From positions 8,701 to 72,700 of the forward strand of contig CAYWNK010000005.1 of the NCBI GenBank assembly GCA_964459495.1: a stretch of 64,000 nt of DNA. The letters run 5' to 3'. Both the position numbers and the translations under genes were made by a program. Source of the stretch: CAYWNK01 sp964459495. Lineage in GTDB: Bacteria; Planctomycetota; UBA1135; GCA-002686595. Of the stretch, positions 23,508-32,154 are shown one piece after another. Numbering within the stretch: position 1 is the first letter of the stretch; each line of letters begins with the position of its first letter. The notes beneath the pieces are model-generated. The model had not been told where the DNA came from. It made no database searches and saw only the letters and a list, made by a program, of their open reading frames with translations.

Positions 23508-25770
23508 AGAGCCCAGCTTCCCTCCCGACCCTGTCGAAGAGGCCTTAGGAGACCTCGTTCTCGCCCAAGAGCGTCATGAACCTTGGGCACCGGAGGACTA
23601 CCGAAAACAGGTCGGTGAACGCTGGGAGGAGTTCCTTGGCTGCCTGCGCCTACTCGGTATGCTCGAGCCTGCAGCTTCCCTTCTGGGCAACCAGGAACCG
23701 GTGGAAGATGAGGTCCTGCCAGATACCGTTGCCGGTTTCCCGATTGTTCGGATGCTCGGCTCCGGGGGGTCGGGCCTCGTCTATCTCGCACGTGACCCGG
23801 AACTCGACGGGTTGGTTGCCCTGAAGTGCTTGCACCCCGGGGAGTCATCGGTAGGGACCAACGCACGCGAGGCACTCGCGCTCATGCAGGTGGCACATCC
23901 CGCTGTCCCTAAGATTCACGGCATCCTAGAGGATGGTGGACGCCAAGTACTCGCCATGGAGTACCTTCCCGGCCCCAATCTGGAGGCAGCTATCGACTCC
24001 CTCCGGACGGCGCCGGGTTCTGTCCCACCAGATGACCTCGTCAGAGACAGCGATCGCCTTCGAACGATCGAGTCCCGAGTCACGTGCATCTTGCAGATCG
24101 CACGAGCCCTGGAGGCCTGCCATGACTGCGGCGTCCTTCACCGCGACATCAAGCCCTCGAATATCCTGCTCGCCCATGGGCACGCCCCCCACCTCATCGA
24201 CTTTGGCCTGGCCCATAGGTCTTGGTCAGGCAGTGAGGATCCCACCTCTCGCCAATTCGTCGGGAGCCTGCCCTACCTCGCCCCAGAGCAGGCGGCCACC
24301 GAACAGGTTGGTGCCTCCGCAGCTTCGGATCAATTCGCCCTCGGAGTCGTCCTCTACGAGCTTCTCGCACTTGGTAACCCTTTTCGCCGCCCCACTCGCG
24401 CGGCAACTCTGGAGGCCTTGTTGCGCGCCGACCCCAGTCCCCCCTCCACCATCGAAATAGAAATCCCTCCGGAGTTGGACTGGATTTGCCGCAAGAGCAT
24501 GCAAAAGTGCCCTGAAGATCGATACGCAAGTGTGAGGGAGCTTGCGGACGACCTTGAGGCCTTCCTGGATCATCGCCCCTTGCAGGCCAGCGGGCCTGGG
24601 CTTCCCTCCATGGTCCGGCGCATCCTCCGGCGAAGGGAATTCCAATGGTGCGCAATCATCCTAGCCCTACTCGGGCTTGGAATCGGAATCGCATCTTTTG
24701 AGGCTCGGCAGTTCGCTTCTGCCTTGTCGGATTGGGAGCAGCGCATCGAATCCGCCAATGCGACCCTCGCCGCACTCGATACGCCCGGCGAGCTGATGGA
24801 TCTCTGGTCAAAGACGATGCGCGAGGCCGACCAGCTTCGCTCTCGACGCGCACCTGTCTTGGCCCAGAGCGGCCCCGTGAACTGGCTCGCCCCTCTGTCC
24901 GTCTTTCAGAAAGCATGGGCCGCCAGAGTCCAGCAGTGTGTGCTCGCCGCAACAGAAACGGCCCTTGCCACCACGTTTCTGGCCGACCAGCGCCGCGGCC
25001 TAGCCTCAGTTCATCAGGACTGGTTTCGAGCCTGGAACACAATCGAGCAAGTCGAATCCTACGGGACAGACGTCAGTCCGCTTTGCCGTGTATGGCTTCC
25101 TAAGGACGCCCGACTGTTCCAGGTAGCAGCGACCTACTTTCCACCCCTCACTCCCGTGAAGGATCCATTGCGCTTGCCGGTCGGAGAGTATCGCGTGATC
25201 ATGCAAGAGACTGGACAGGAACAGGATCTCATCATTTGGCCATTGCAGTTGACCGCGAGGATCCAGGCACGCGATCTATCCAATGCCGCCGATCGCGAGT
25301 TCACAACGGTGATTCCTACGGAAGTGGAAGTCCGCTCGGCCATCGAGGCAGGCTACGAAACACCCAGGCCGTTCTTGATTGCTGCCCAGGACTTGAGGAA
25401 AGAGGACTTTGAAGAGGTCCTGAGTTCGGCGCAGATGCTTCCGCTGCTTCGGTATCACGAGGTCGAAAGGAGATCCGAGGACGATCTGGTGATCCCGTGG
25501 GCTCATGCCGCTCAAACGGCTCGAATGCACGGTTGTCGACTTCCAAGCGTTGGAGAACTGTGGATTGCCTACCGTCGCGGGCTGCTGGCTGAGGGGCGGC
25601 AGAAGTACTGGTCCAGCATGCCAATACCGGGGACAGGCAAGCGGGCATTGGTGTTGACTGCCCCTCCCTTGGGTGGACTGCAAGGGCTCGAGTCACAGGT
25701 TCACGCAGTGCCCGCCGACGCCTATCACCCCGATGTTCACGTGCGCCTGGTGAAGACCGACGCTCCCTAG
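23458..25770 (+). CDS. Transmembrane Ser/Thr protein kinase
   Basis: 770 aa if GTG 23458 is the start; a start downstream of the sigma stop cannot be excluded. The kinase domain has a glycine loop (about 100, LGSGGSGLVYLARD), Lys123 in VALKCL, D230 in HRDIKPSNILL, D248 in the DFG motif, and APE. A transmembrane helix (about 394-413, WCAIILALLGLGIGIASF) separates it from a roughly 350-residue outer part with no recognised domain, perhaps a signal-binding region. All catalytic residues are present, so it should be active. It is probably co-transcribed with the ECF sigma factor and may phosphorylate it. Confidence 0.88.
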   Translation: MRFGKCSVNLIYRETTEEPSFPPDPVEEALGDLVLAQERHEPWAPEDYRKQVGERWEEFLGCLRLLGMLEPAASLLGNQEPVEDEVLPDTVAGFPIVRMLGSGGSGLVYLARDPELDGLVALKCLHPGESSVGTNAREALALMQVAHPAVPKIHGILEDGGRQVLAMEYLPGPNLEAAIDSLRTAPGSVPPDDLVRDSDRLRTIESRVTCILQIARALEACHDCGVLHRDIKPSNILLAHGHAPHLIDFGLAHRSWSGSEDPTSRQFVGSLPYLAPEQAATEQVGASAASDQFALGVVLYELLALGNPFRRPTRAATLEALLRADPSPPSTIEIEIPPELDWICRKSMQKCPEDRYASVRELADDLEAFLDHRPLQASGPGLPSMVRRILRRREFQWCAIILALLGLGIGIASFEARQFASALSDWEQRIESANATLAALDTPGELMDLWSKTMREADQLRSRRAPVLAQSGPVNWLAPLSVFQKAWAARVQQCVLAATETALATTFLADQRRGLASVHQDWFRAWNTIEQVESYGTDVSPLCRVWLPKDARLFQVAATYFPPLTPVKDPLRLPVGEYRVIMQETGQEQDLIIWPLQLTARIQARDLSNAADREFTTVIPTEVEVRSAIEAGYETPRPFLIAAQDLRKEDFEEVLSSAQMLPLLRYHEVERRSEDDLVIPWAHAAQTARMHGCRLPSVGELWIAYRRGLLAEGRQKYWSSMPIPGTGKRALVLTAPPLGGLQGLESQVHAVPADAYHPDVHVRLVKTDAP

Positions 25771-26015
25771 GCATCAGGCCTCCTATGACCCGGATCGCTT
25801 TCCGCATGGGGACCCATTCCAAGTCTCTGACGAGATCGATGCAACGACGCCAATGAGCTTCACCCTCAGGAACCCGCGAACGACTCCCGAATCCCTCCTT
25901 CAATCCAGCTGCCCTTCAGCGTCACCATCCATTTAGTCAGCGAAAGAAATCGTCCAAGTGATCACGGGCTCCACTCCTGAGCCGTTGCCCTCGAGGAACT
26001 CAAGGTCTCCCCCAT
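25771..26015. other. Intergenic region before the tRNA fragment
   Basis: No gene or clear structure is seen. The D-arm-like string GCCCTCGAGGAACTCAAGG (25987-26005) just before the tRNA fragment may be a much-decayed 5' half, but no acceptor partner GGAGGTG is found. Confidence 0.4.
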
Positions 26016-26077
26016 CGCAGTTTTGAAAACCGACGTCCTTCACGGGACCGGGGGTTCGAATCCCTCCACCTCCGCCA
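26016..26077 (+). tRNA. 3' fragment of tRNA-Ser(UGA), probable attachment-site scar
   Basis: The sequence from the anticodon loop to the 3' end is tRNA-like: loop TTTGAAA (anticodon TGA), a class II variable arm GTCC-TTCAC-GGGAC, a T-arm with the loop TTCGAAT, the 3' acceptor strand CACCTCC, then G and CCA. The 5' acceptor GGAGGTG and a proper D-arm are missing, and the left half of the anticodon stem pairs poorly. This is the part of a tRNA that tyrosine integrases use as an attachment site, so it likely marks an old island junction rather than a working gene. Confidence 0.65.
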
Positions 26078-26385
26078 TCCTCTAGGGCCTGAAACAGTCG
26101 AGTGATCCCCGCAGCCCCGCTTCGGCCTCACTTCCCTCGGAGTCCCGCGAGCCTGCCGAATGGACAGGAGCGGACACGGAAGGGCCACCGTGGGCAGGAG
26201 TTGGTGCAAGCGCCCCCCTCTTCCTCCGGCCCATCCGTCCCTGCTGCTCTCAGGTCCTGGGCACCGCGGGCCCGCAGTCATCCGAGCGTCAGGTCCGTGA
26301 ACAGTCCGGGGGGTCACAGCTCGGGGTATCAAGACCACCCGTAGCTCGGCCAAGCGAGACCACTCGGATGCCACGCCACCGCCGT
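26078..26385. other. Spacer between the tRNA fragment and the transposase remnant
   Basis: No credible gene. The imperfect pair AGCTCGGCCAAGCGAGACC (26343-26361) and AGTTCGGCCAAGCGAGGCC (26386-26404), 43 bp apart, is a short direct repeat that might be mobile-element debris. Confidence 0.4.
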
Positions 26386-26760
26386 TCAGTTCGGCCAAGC
26401 GAGGCCGCCCGACTTGATTTGAGCCCGCCTGGCTGGTCGCGTGAGTCCTCGTCGCGCAATCTCGATTGCCTTGCGGGCATCGGCGGCGAGCCACGCCAGG
26501 AGCGCACTGCGCTCTTCTCGATCTGGCCAGTCCAGGTGCGCTTCGCCCTTGAAGCTGGGCCCAAGGTGCCCTTCTAGCTGCTTCTCTTCGATGAGCTGGG
26601 CCTTGCCCCATCCATTCGGCCGGACGGCCTCCTCGACAACGCGCTGGATTCCATCTGAAACCAAGCTGTAGGTGTCCTTGACCGCCCCCTGGCCAAGGAT
26701 GAGCGTCGTATCAATCGAGATCGCGAGAGTCCTCGACTTTGCTAGACCCTGCCGGCGGCA
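26386..26760 (-). pseudogene. Remnant of an IS1182-like transposase
   Basis: Read on the minus strand it gives IDTTLILGQGAVKDTYSLVS and DGIQRVVEEAV, then SFKGEAHLDWPDREERSALL and ADARKAIEIARRG. I recognise this as the middle part of IS1182-type DDE transposases (LDTT.ILGRGAVKDTYNLLADGI, then KGEAEIDWDD). The N- and C-terminal parts are missing and no inverted repeats are seen. It lies just after the tRNA scar, consistent with a mobile-element-rich junction. Confidence 0.6.
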
Positions 26761-27264
26761 CCCCTGGACGCTGGCATCGAAGAAGCTCAGGAGGCTGTCA
26801 GGGAGGAAGAGCTCCCGTTGAAGGGGAGGCGCTTTCCATACCTGTCGACAAGGAAACCAATCGGGGCGCCCACGAATCGGCCCATTGGCGGGTTTTCGGC
26901 CAGGCCTCTAGCCCTGATCCCCCTTTCACGCTGATAGGTCGGGCCTTTCAAGCAGCCTGACAGCCCGGATGCCGCGCAAGCGACGAATGGATGGCGCTGA
27001 AGGCCAGTCAGAGCGCAGCTCTGACGGTTGAGCTCCCTACTGAGCACGACAGAGCACGCCTCATCCATAGGGCACTCTCCGTTCGGCACCACCCCCACCG
27101 GGCACTCCGCCATGAAGCACGCGCCACTGGAGCCGCTGCATGCACTCGGGGGCTCGGGCCTCGCTCGAATTGACTCCACGCTATGCGTACCCAGGACACG
27201 ATGAGCGCAAGACACACAAGCTCCAGAGCTTGACCCTCTTTAGTTTGGAGTCCACACTATCCGC
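26761..27264. other. Intergenic region upstream of the MarR gene
   Basis: No confident gene. A minus-strand frame at 26787-27215 ends in FVGAPIGFLVDRYGKRLPF, which could be another decayed coding piece, but no family is recognised. It should include the promoter of the MarR operon: TTTAGTTTGGAGTCCACAC (27239-27257) just before ATG 27265 contains GGAGTCCACAC near RBS distance. Confidence 0.35.
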
Positions 27265-27951
27265 ATGAGCAAGAACGACCCCCCGACCGGCGCATCAGCT
27301 CAGATCGTCACAGGACTGCTGAAGCTGTCCCTGGTCCTGCGCCACGAGGCCTGGCAGGCATCGGGCCAGCGAGGCTTGACGCCGACGCAATCACAGATCC
27401 TCGCTCTGATGGCGTCCCTTGGAGCGATCTCGGTCTCAACCGTCGCGCGGCAGCTGTCGATCACGAAGGGGACCGCTAGCCAAGCGGTGTCGACGTTGGA
27501 GCGAAAGGAGCTCCTGCGGAAGGACGCGGACTCTTCGGATGGGCGGGCGGTTGCTCTCAAGCTCACACGCAAGGGTCGTCGCGAAGCGCAACGCTCAGCG
27601 CAGTGGCCCAATGTGGTCGTCGCCGCCGCCCACTCGATCCCGAGCGGCGACCAGGGTGCCTTCCTACGGGGCCTCACCGCCTTGATTCGAAGCCTCCAAG
27701 AACAAGACGCTGTGCCGACATCGCGGATGTGCGCGCAGTGCCGGTTCTTTCGACCAAATCTCTACCCGGGTCAGGAAAAGACCCATCACTGCGCATACAT
27801 CAAAGCGCCGATCGCTGACGTTGACCTCCGCATTGACTGTGGAGAGATGGAGCCCGCGGATGCGGAGCTGCAACCTCTGCTCACAGAAGCGCTGCTTGGT
27901 GGCACGTCGATCGACCCGTCATTGCTCGAAGGGGAGGGTCCCTCTCGATGA
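27265..27951 (+). CDS. MarR-family regulator with C-terminal Cys cluster
   Basis: 228 aa. The winged helix-turn-helix is clear: LTPTQSQILALMASLGAISV, STVARQLSITKGTASQAVST and a wing KDADSSDGRAVALKLTRKG. The C-terminal 75 residues carry CAQCRFF, HHCAYI and DCGEME, a set of Cys/His that could bind zinc, iron or a redox signal, making it longer than a normal 140-170-aa MarR protein. It overlaps the next gene by 4 bp and heads a redox-protein operon, so it probably senses oxidants or electrophiles and controls these genes. Confidence 0.83.
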   Translation: MSKNDPPTGASAQIVTGLLKLSLVLRHEAWQASGQRGLTPTQSQILALMASLGAISVSTVARQLSITKGTASQAVSTLERKELLRKDADSSDGRAVALKLTRKGRREAQRSAQWPNVVVAAAHSIPSGDQGAFLRGLTALIRSLQEQDAVPTSRMCAQCRFFRPNLYPGQEKTHHCAYIKAPIADVDLRIDCGEMEPADAELQPLLTEALLGGTSIDPSLLEGEGPSR

Positions 27952-28493
27952 GTCAGAACACGGAGCACGAACTGCTCGAATGGTCCGTCGACAGCTGGTT
28001 CAACCACGATGGCGACCTAGCGCTCGCCGACTTGCGTGGGCGTGTCGTTGCACTCGAAGCATTCCAGATGCTCTGCCCCGGTTGCGTCTCCCACGGCATC
28101 CCCCAGGCTCAGCGGATTCGAGAGTCCTTCTCGGATGAAGTGGCCGTCGTTGGCATCCACACGGTCTTCGAGCATCACAAGGCGATGGAGCCTCACGCAC
28201 TTGAGGCCTTCATTCACGAGTACCGCCTCCGCTTTCCTATTGGCGTCGATCGCCCTGGCACGGCTCACCTGCCGGAAACGATGGAGCGATTCAAGTTGCG
28301 AGGCACACCAAGCTTGCTCCTGTTCGACCGCAATGGGCGCCTTCGAGCACACCACTTCGGCTCAGTGACCGATATGCAGGTCGGCGCTGAGATCGGGACC
28401 CTTCTCGCAGAATTGCGAGGGGAACAACAACCCGGCCAAGTCGCCGCTGCATCGGCGACGAAGCAAACCAAACCTCAAGGAGAACACCAATGA
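27948..28493 (+). CDS. Thioredoxin-fold (TlpA/AhpC-like) protein
   Basis: 181 aa with no signal peptide. Thioredoxin-fold marks: LADLRGRVVALEAFQMLCPG with the CPGC motif, VAVVGIHTVFEHH, and the cis-Pro region RGTPSLLLFDRNGRLRAHHFG. It is likely a cytoplasmic thiol oxidoreductase. It overlaps the MarR gene (ATGA) and the small CxxC protein after it, so the three are translationally coupled. The C-terminal 20 residues are low-complexity Gln/Ala. Confidence 0.8.
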   Translation: MSQNTEHELLEWSVDSWFNHDGDLALADLRGRVVALEAFQMLCPGCVSHGIPQAQRIRESFSDEVAVVGIHTVFEHHKAMEPHALEAFIHEYRLRFPIGVDRPGTAHLPETMERFKLRGTPSLLLFDRNGRLRAHHFGSVTDMQVGAEIGTLLAELRGEQQPGQVAAASATKQTKPQGEHQ

Positions 28494-28636
28494 CCGCCAA
28501 GGCAGCCTTCTACCAGGCAGGGTGCCCGGCGTGCGTCGAGACCGAGCAAGCCGGAGTCAAGTCAGTCCCGGCGCTCGCAATGAGCAGTGCAACCATCCAC
28601 ATCAACCATGGCGCAGATCTCTCTGCCTTGAAGTAG
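28490..28636 (+). CDS. 48-aa thioredoxin-like CxxC mini-protein
   Basis: ATG 28490 overlaps the previous stop (ATGA), and a TAG ends it at 28636; it falls below usual length cut-offs. It reads FYQAGCPACVETEQ, then immediately AGVKSVPALAMS and IHINHGADLSALK. The CPAC active site and the cis-Pro segment (SVPAL) are both present, but the roughly 25 residues that normally lie between them in small thioredoxin-like proteins are missing. Either an in-frame deletion made it non-functional or it is an unusual minimal redox peptide. It has AAGGAGAAC-like RBS context (28477-28485). Confidence 0.65.
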   Translation: MTAKAAFYQAGCPACVETEQAGVKSVPALAMSSATIHINHGADLSALK

Positions 28637-28719
28637 ATCCATAGCCGTAGGAGTGGTGACCACCCCGCGAGAGCGGCACATCGCGACTCCAAACCAACGA
28701 CCCCAATAGGAGCCCAGAC

Positions 28720-29514
28720 ATGAAAACCTCTCTAACCGCCGCAGGCCTGACCCTTCTCATGGGCTGCGCCGCGACCACAACAAACGTGAACAAGTCTGCT
28801 GTTGCGCCCACAGCAGTCCACGAAACCCAAGACCCGGCCGGGAGGCCCGCACGCCCAGTACAGGCCTCGAGCGACCTGGACCTGACGAGCTCGGCTGTCC
28901 GCCACCTTCCGGAGCTCGGCATTCTCGTCTTCGAAGTCAAAGTTGCGGGCGTCGCGGGCCGCACCGTGCCCAAGGCGAACGGAGGAATGGACGGCGCTCC
29001 TGTTCTAGGCTACGTCTTCCCAACGTCGTTGAGCGGAGCGGACGTCGGCTTCGGCGACGCTGAGGGGATCGTTGCGCTGGCCGTGACGAGCCACCCCGAC
29101 TTCGACGACACTCCGCTGTTCGATGAGGATGCGGATCGTGACTACGCGAACGACGGCGTCATCTGGCACCCGCACTGGGTCCTTCTCGGTGAAGATACGC
29201 GTGTCGCCGGTGGGCTGAGCGTACGCCAGTTCGACCCCGAGGACAGCAGCGTGAAGCTCCCCCCCACCAACCCGGGCATGCCGATGTACATGGACTCGCC
29301 GGGCTTCGGGGTCACCACCAATGGCAACACGCTCAGGGTTGTCGTCCCCCTCTATCGCGTCTCGAACAAGGCTCAATTCCAATTCGACACGGTCGCCGCC
29401 TACATGCAGGTGAACGCATCCGATCCTGGTCGGCCGATGCTCGGCGTCTACAAGGTATACGAAGTTCTGAGTGGAGATCTCTCTCTCCCCTACACCGTCA
29501 CCAAGGGGATGTAG
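28720..29514 (+). CDS. Lipoprotein of unknown function
   Basis: 264 aa. The signal MKTSLTAAGLTLLMGC ends in a lipobox (LMG-Cys16). The mature part has a Thr/Asn linker then a beta-rich domain (LPELGILVFEVKVAGVAG, VGFGDAEGIVALAVTSHPDF, GVIWHPHWVLL). The family is not recognised. It is likely transcribed with the MarR/thioredoxin-like genes 80 bp upstream. Confidence 0.7.
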   Translation: MKTSLTAAGLTLLMGCAATTTNVNKSAVAPTAVHETQDPAGRPARPVQASSDLDLTSSAVRHLPELGILVFEVKVAGVAGRTVPKANGGMDGAPVLGYVFPTSLSGADVGFGDAEGIVALAVTSHPDFDDTPLFDEDADRDYANDGVIWHPHWVLLGEDTRVAGGLSVRQFDPEDSSVKLPPTNPGMPMYMDSPGFGVTTNGNTLRVVVPLYRVSNKAQFQFDTVAAYMQVNASDPGRPMLGVYKVYEVLSGDLSLPYTVTKGM

Positions 29515-29904
29515 TCCAGCCTGCAGTTCGAATCGGGCCGGAGGGACCTCGCCGTCATGACCCCTGGCGTTCGCACAAGCGGAGAGTTGGGTCACCAAGC
29601 GGGGCCGCCGCACAATGGACTTCGATTGGATCGGCTATCTCCTCGAGCAAGGCTTGGCGCTTCCGTGCGCTCGAGGGTCGGGTGGTCGCTGGGGGCGGCG
29701 TCTGTCGCAGGCGCTTGCCCCTGATTCCCCAGAGGCCTCCCTCGTTCAGCTGTACGCAAGCCACCCTGCCCTGCAGGGTGATAGGGCTCAGCCTATCTAT
29801 GCCACCCGCTGGGCCCGCAGACTCGCGCGGCGACCGCTTGCACCCCCTGCGTAGGCCCTTGGCCAGCTTCCGGTTTCCACCGAGCCGCCCCACGTCCTGG
29901 CGCC
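29515..29904. other. Intergenic region between the lipoprotein and the sulfatase
   Basis: No supported gene. A plus-strand frame at 29615-29854 (MDFDWIGYLLEQGLALPC) looks protein-like at its start but has no recognised family and no clear RBS. Two convergent genes end on either side of it. Confidence 0.4.
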
Positions 29905-31347
29905 TCAGTCGACGTTCTTGGCCAGCTCGTCTACCCAACGTGGGTCGCCGCCAATTCGTGCCAGATCCTCCCGTAGGGCCCCGCGCATGGCCTCGATGCG
30001 GGCTGCATGGCTGGGATCTCGACTGAGGTCATGGAGCTCGTCGGGATCCACCTCAAGATCGAAGAGTCGTTCGTCCAGCTCGATGCGGCGATAACGCACG
30101 TACTTGAAGCGTGCCTCGACCCAGGCCAACTCGATCGGTCCATCGAGGACCTTGCCCCAGCCGTCCAGGTAGGTGAACCCGGGCCGCCACCCGTCATCGT
30201 CCCCGGACCAAAGCGGAGCCAGGCTGCGGCCATGGAGACCGGAAGGGATCTCCACGTCAGCGATCTCCAACAGGGTCGGCAGGATGTCGACATTCAAACT
30301 CAGGCCCGCGGGCTCCGATCCCGCGCCGATGCCCGCCGGCCAACGCCAGAGCATCGGGACGTGCACCGATTCCTCATAGGCCGCGCGCTTGCGATAGAGC
30401 CGATGCTCTCCCCACAGGAATCCACCGTCGCTGGTCATGCAGATCGCGCTTTGCTCGAGGCGTTCCTCTGTCGACAGCCGGTCGAGCAGGCGTCCCACGT
30501 TGTCGTCGATCGAGAGCACCAACTCGTGATACCCGCGCACCTGCGACTTCCAGCTCCCCTTTTCGTCGAGGTCCCCGTTGCGCCTGCCCTGGCTCGCGCG
30601 CTGCAGTGTCTTCGGCAGATTCTCAAGGGGCTCATTCGTGCTGGGCCTCGGCGCAAGGGTTGCCCCCGCCAGCGCGTTCGTGTGCCGCTCGGGGAGAACT
30701 GGCGGGCGGTGCAGATTCTTGAGGGAGAGGACCACGCAGTAAGGGCGATCCCCTTGCTCCGACATCCAGTCCATCGCCAGATCGAACAATACATCGGTGT
30801 TGTACCCCGGAATCACCTGACGGACGCCATCGACGTTGTAGCGCTCGTCCACATAGCTTCCCTGCCCCTCGAAGCTGACCCACCGATCGAATCCCGGCTG
30901 TGGCCCGGCGTCCGGGTTGGGGATGTGCCACTTCCCAAAGAACCCCGTTGCATACCCGCTCTGTTGAAGCAATTCAGCTAGGTCGGGATGCTCGGCGAGA
31001 AACGGGACATCGTCTTCGTTGCTGCGAATCCGCGTGGTGGTGGCGTAGAGCCCTGTGTAGAGGCTCGCGCGCGCAGGGCAGCACAGCGACGTGGTGACGT
31101 AGGCGCGTGTGTGGCGAGCTCCCTCGCGGGCTAGTCGATCGAGGTGCGGGGTCTCAACAACCTTCGAACCGTTGCACGCAAGGGTGTCGTAGCGCTGATC
31201 GTCGGTCAGGATCACGATCAAGTTCGGCCTTGGCGCTTCCGCCGCCGGGGCCACTTGGGCCGGCCCTCCATCCGAACACCCACCGGGCAAGAGCACGGAA
31301 ACAAGGAAGAGTTGCGCAAGGGAGCGCCGACTGCGGGCGGTGGCCAT
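29905..31347 (-). CDS. Sulfatase, lipoprotein
   Basis: 480 aa. The signal/lipobox is SLAQLFLVSVLLPGGC. The sulfatase core is clear: PNLIVILTDDQRYDTLACNG (metal-binding Asp pair), the modified-Cys motif CCPARASLYTG (C-x-P-x-R, needing formylglycine conversion), GFFGKWHIPN, VLSIDDNVGRLLDRL, and MTSDGGFLWGEHRLYRKRAA YEESVHVPML. It would cut sulfate esters, probably of algal or marine polysaccharides, in the envelope. Sulfatases are abundant in Planctomycetota. It stands alone on the minus strand. Confidence 0.9.
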   Translation of the reverse strand: MATARSRRSLAQLFLVSVLLPGGCSDGGPAQVAPAAEAPRPNLIVILTDDQRYDTLACNGSKVVETPHLDRLAREGARHTRAYVTTSLCCPARASLYTGLYATTTRIRSNEDDVPFLAEHPDLAELLQQSGYATGFFGKWHIPNPDAGPQPGFDRWVSFEGQGSYVDERYNVDGVRQVIPGYNTDVLFDLAMDWMSEQGDRPYCVVLSLKNLHRPPVLPERHTNALAGATLAPRPSTNEPLENLPKTLQRASQGRRNGDLDEKGSWKSQVRGYHELVLSIDDNVGRLLDRLSTEERLEQSAICMTSDGGFLWGEHRLYRKRAAYEESVHVPMLWRWPAGIGAGSEPAGLSLNVDILPTLLEIADVEIPSGLHGRSLAPLWSGDDDGWRPGFTYLDGWGKVLDGPIELAWVEARFKYVRYRRIELDERLFDLEVDPDELHDLSRDPSHAARIEAMRGALREDLARIGGDPRWVDELAKNVD

Positions 31348-32137
31348 CGTTCCGAGATTCTAGCGCGCCACAACGGCGGAGATTCCCACCAGAACGCCGG
31401 ATCGTCCTACGGGGGGGGATTCCAACTGGAAGGCAGCCCCGAGCCCGGAGCCACGAGCCACGTGCCCAAGGCAGCGCCCAGCCTCCAGCCCCCCCCCACC
31501 CGCCGGTCGCTCTGATCGGGAAGCGACCCTCCAGGAGATCACCGCATGCGCTGATCTCCTTGAATGGGGCTTTCAAGGCCTTTGCCTGCGCCTCCACTAC
31601 GAAGCTCGGCTTCCCTGTATCCCAACCAGTGCCTGAACGATCAGTGGGTTCGCCTCTCTCCTGTGCGGACGGCACGGAAGCCCATCACGACAAGACCGCT
31701 GCCGTCCCTGGCGTAGTGACCCGCGACTCTTGGTAGCCCAGGCAGACACGAGGAGTGCACGAATCGGGACTGCGAAGGCCAAAGCGAAGCGCTGTTTCTT
31801 GCTGGGTTGGACCATGGGGGGATTTCGCGCCCATGTCTACGGATCCGCCAGGCGCCTGATAGGAAGAGGGCAGCCCGCCGGGACCCCCTAGCGCCCTGGG
31901 CGAACCCAAGCAGCTGGGAGGGGATTCAGCGATCCACGGCGTGCTGGCCTCCGGCCCTAGGCATCGAATCACCGATTCCAAGCCTCGCCGGGTTCACGAC
32001 CTCACCAAAGACGCCCAGACCAGGCGCGAACCCGAGAATTCTCCCGAATGGCCCAAGTCCACTGGTCGGTGACTCCGCCCGGCCTCCTGTCGTTCTCAAT
32101 GGCAGCCAGGGCCCCCTTGCGCTCTTTCGATCCTTTA
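31348..32137. other. Intergenic region between the sulfatase and the MarR/RND operon
   Basis: About 790 bp with no credible gene; all frames here are low-complexity Arg/Pro/Ser readings. It must contain the sulfatase promoter on the left and the MarR promoter on the right. Confidence 0.45.
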
Positions 32138-32151
32138 GTTAGCGTGCTAAC
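32138..32151. promoter_or_regulatory. Palindromic MarR operator
   Basis: GTTAGCGTGCTAAC is a perfect 6+2+6 palindrome ending 3 nt before the ATG of the MarR gene at 32155. The form TTAGC-N2-GCTAA fits MarR-family sites. Binding here would block transcription or translation, so the regulator probably represses itself and the efflux genes downstream. Confidence 0.7.
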
Positions 32152-32154
32152 CTT

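Noticed and set aside
25987..26077. A complete tRNA-Ser gene
   Set aside because: No 5' acceptor strand pairs with CACCTCC and the anticodon stem is imperfect, so only a fragment is called.
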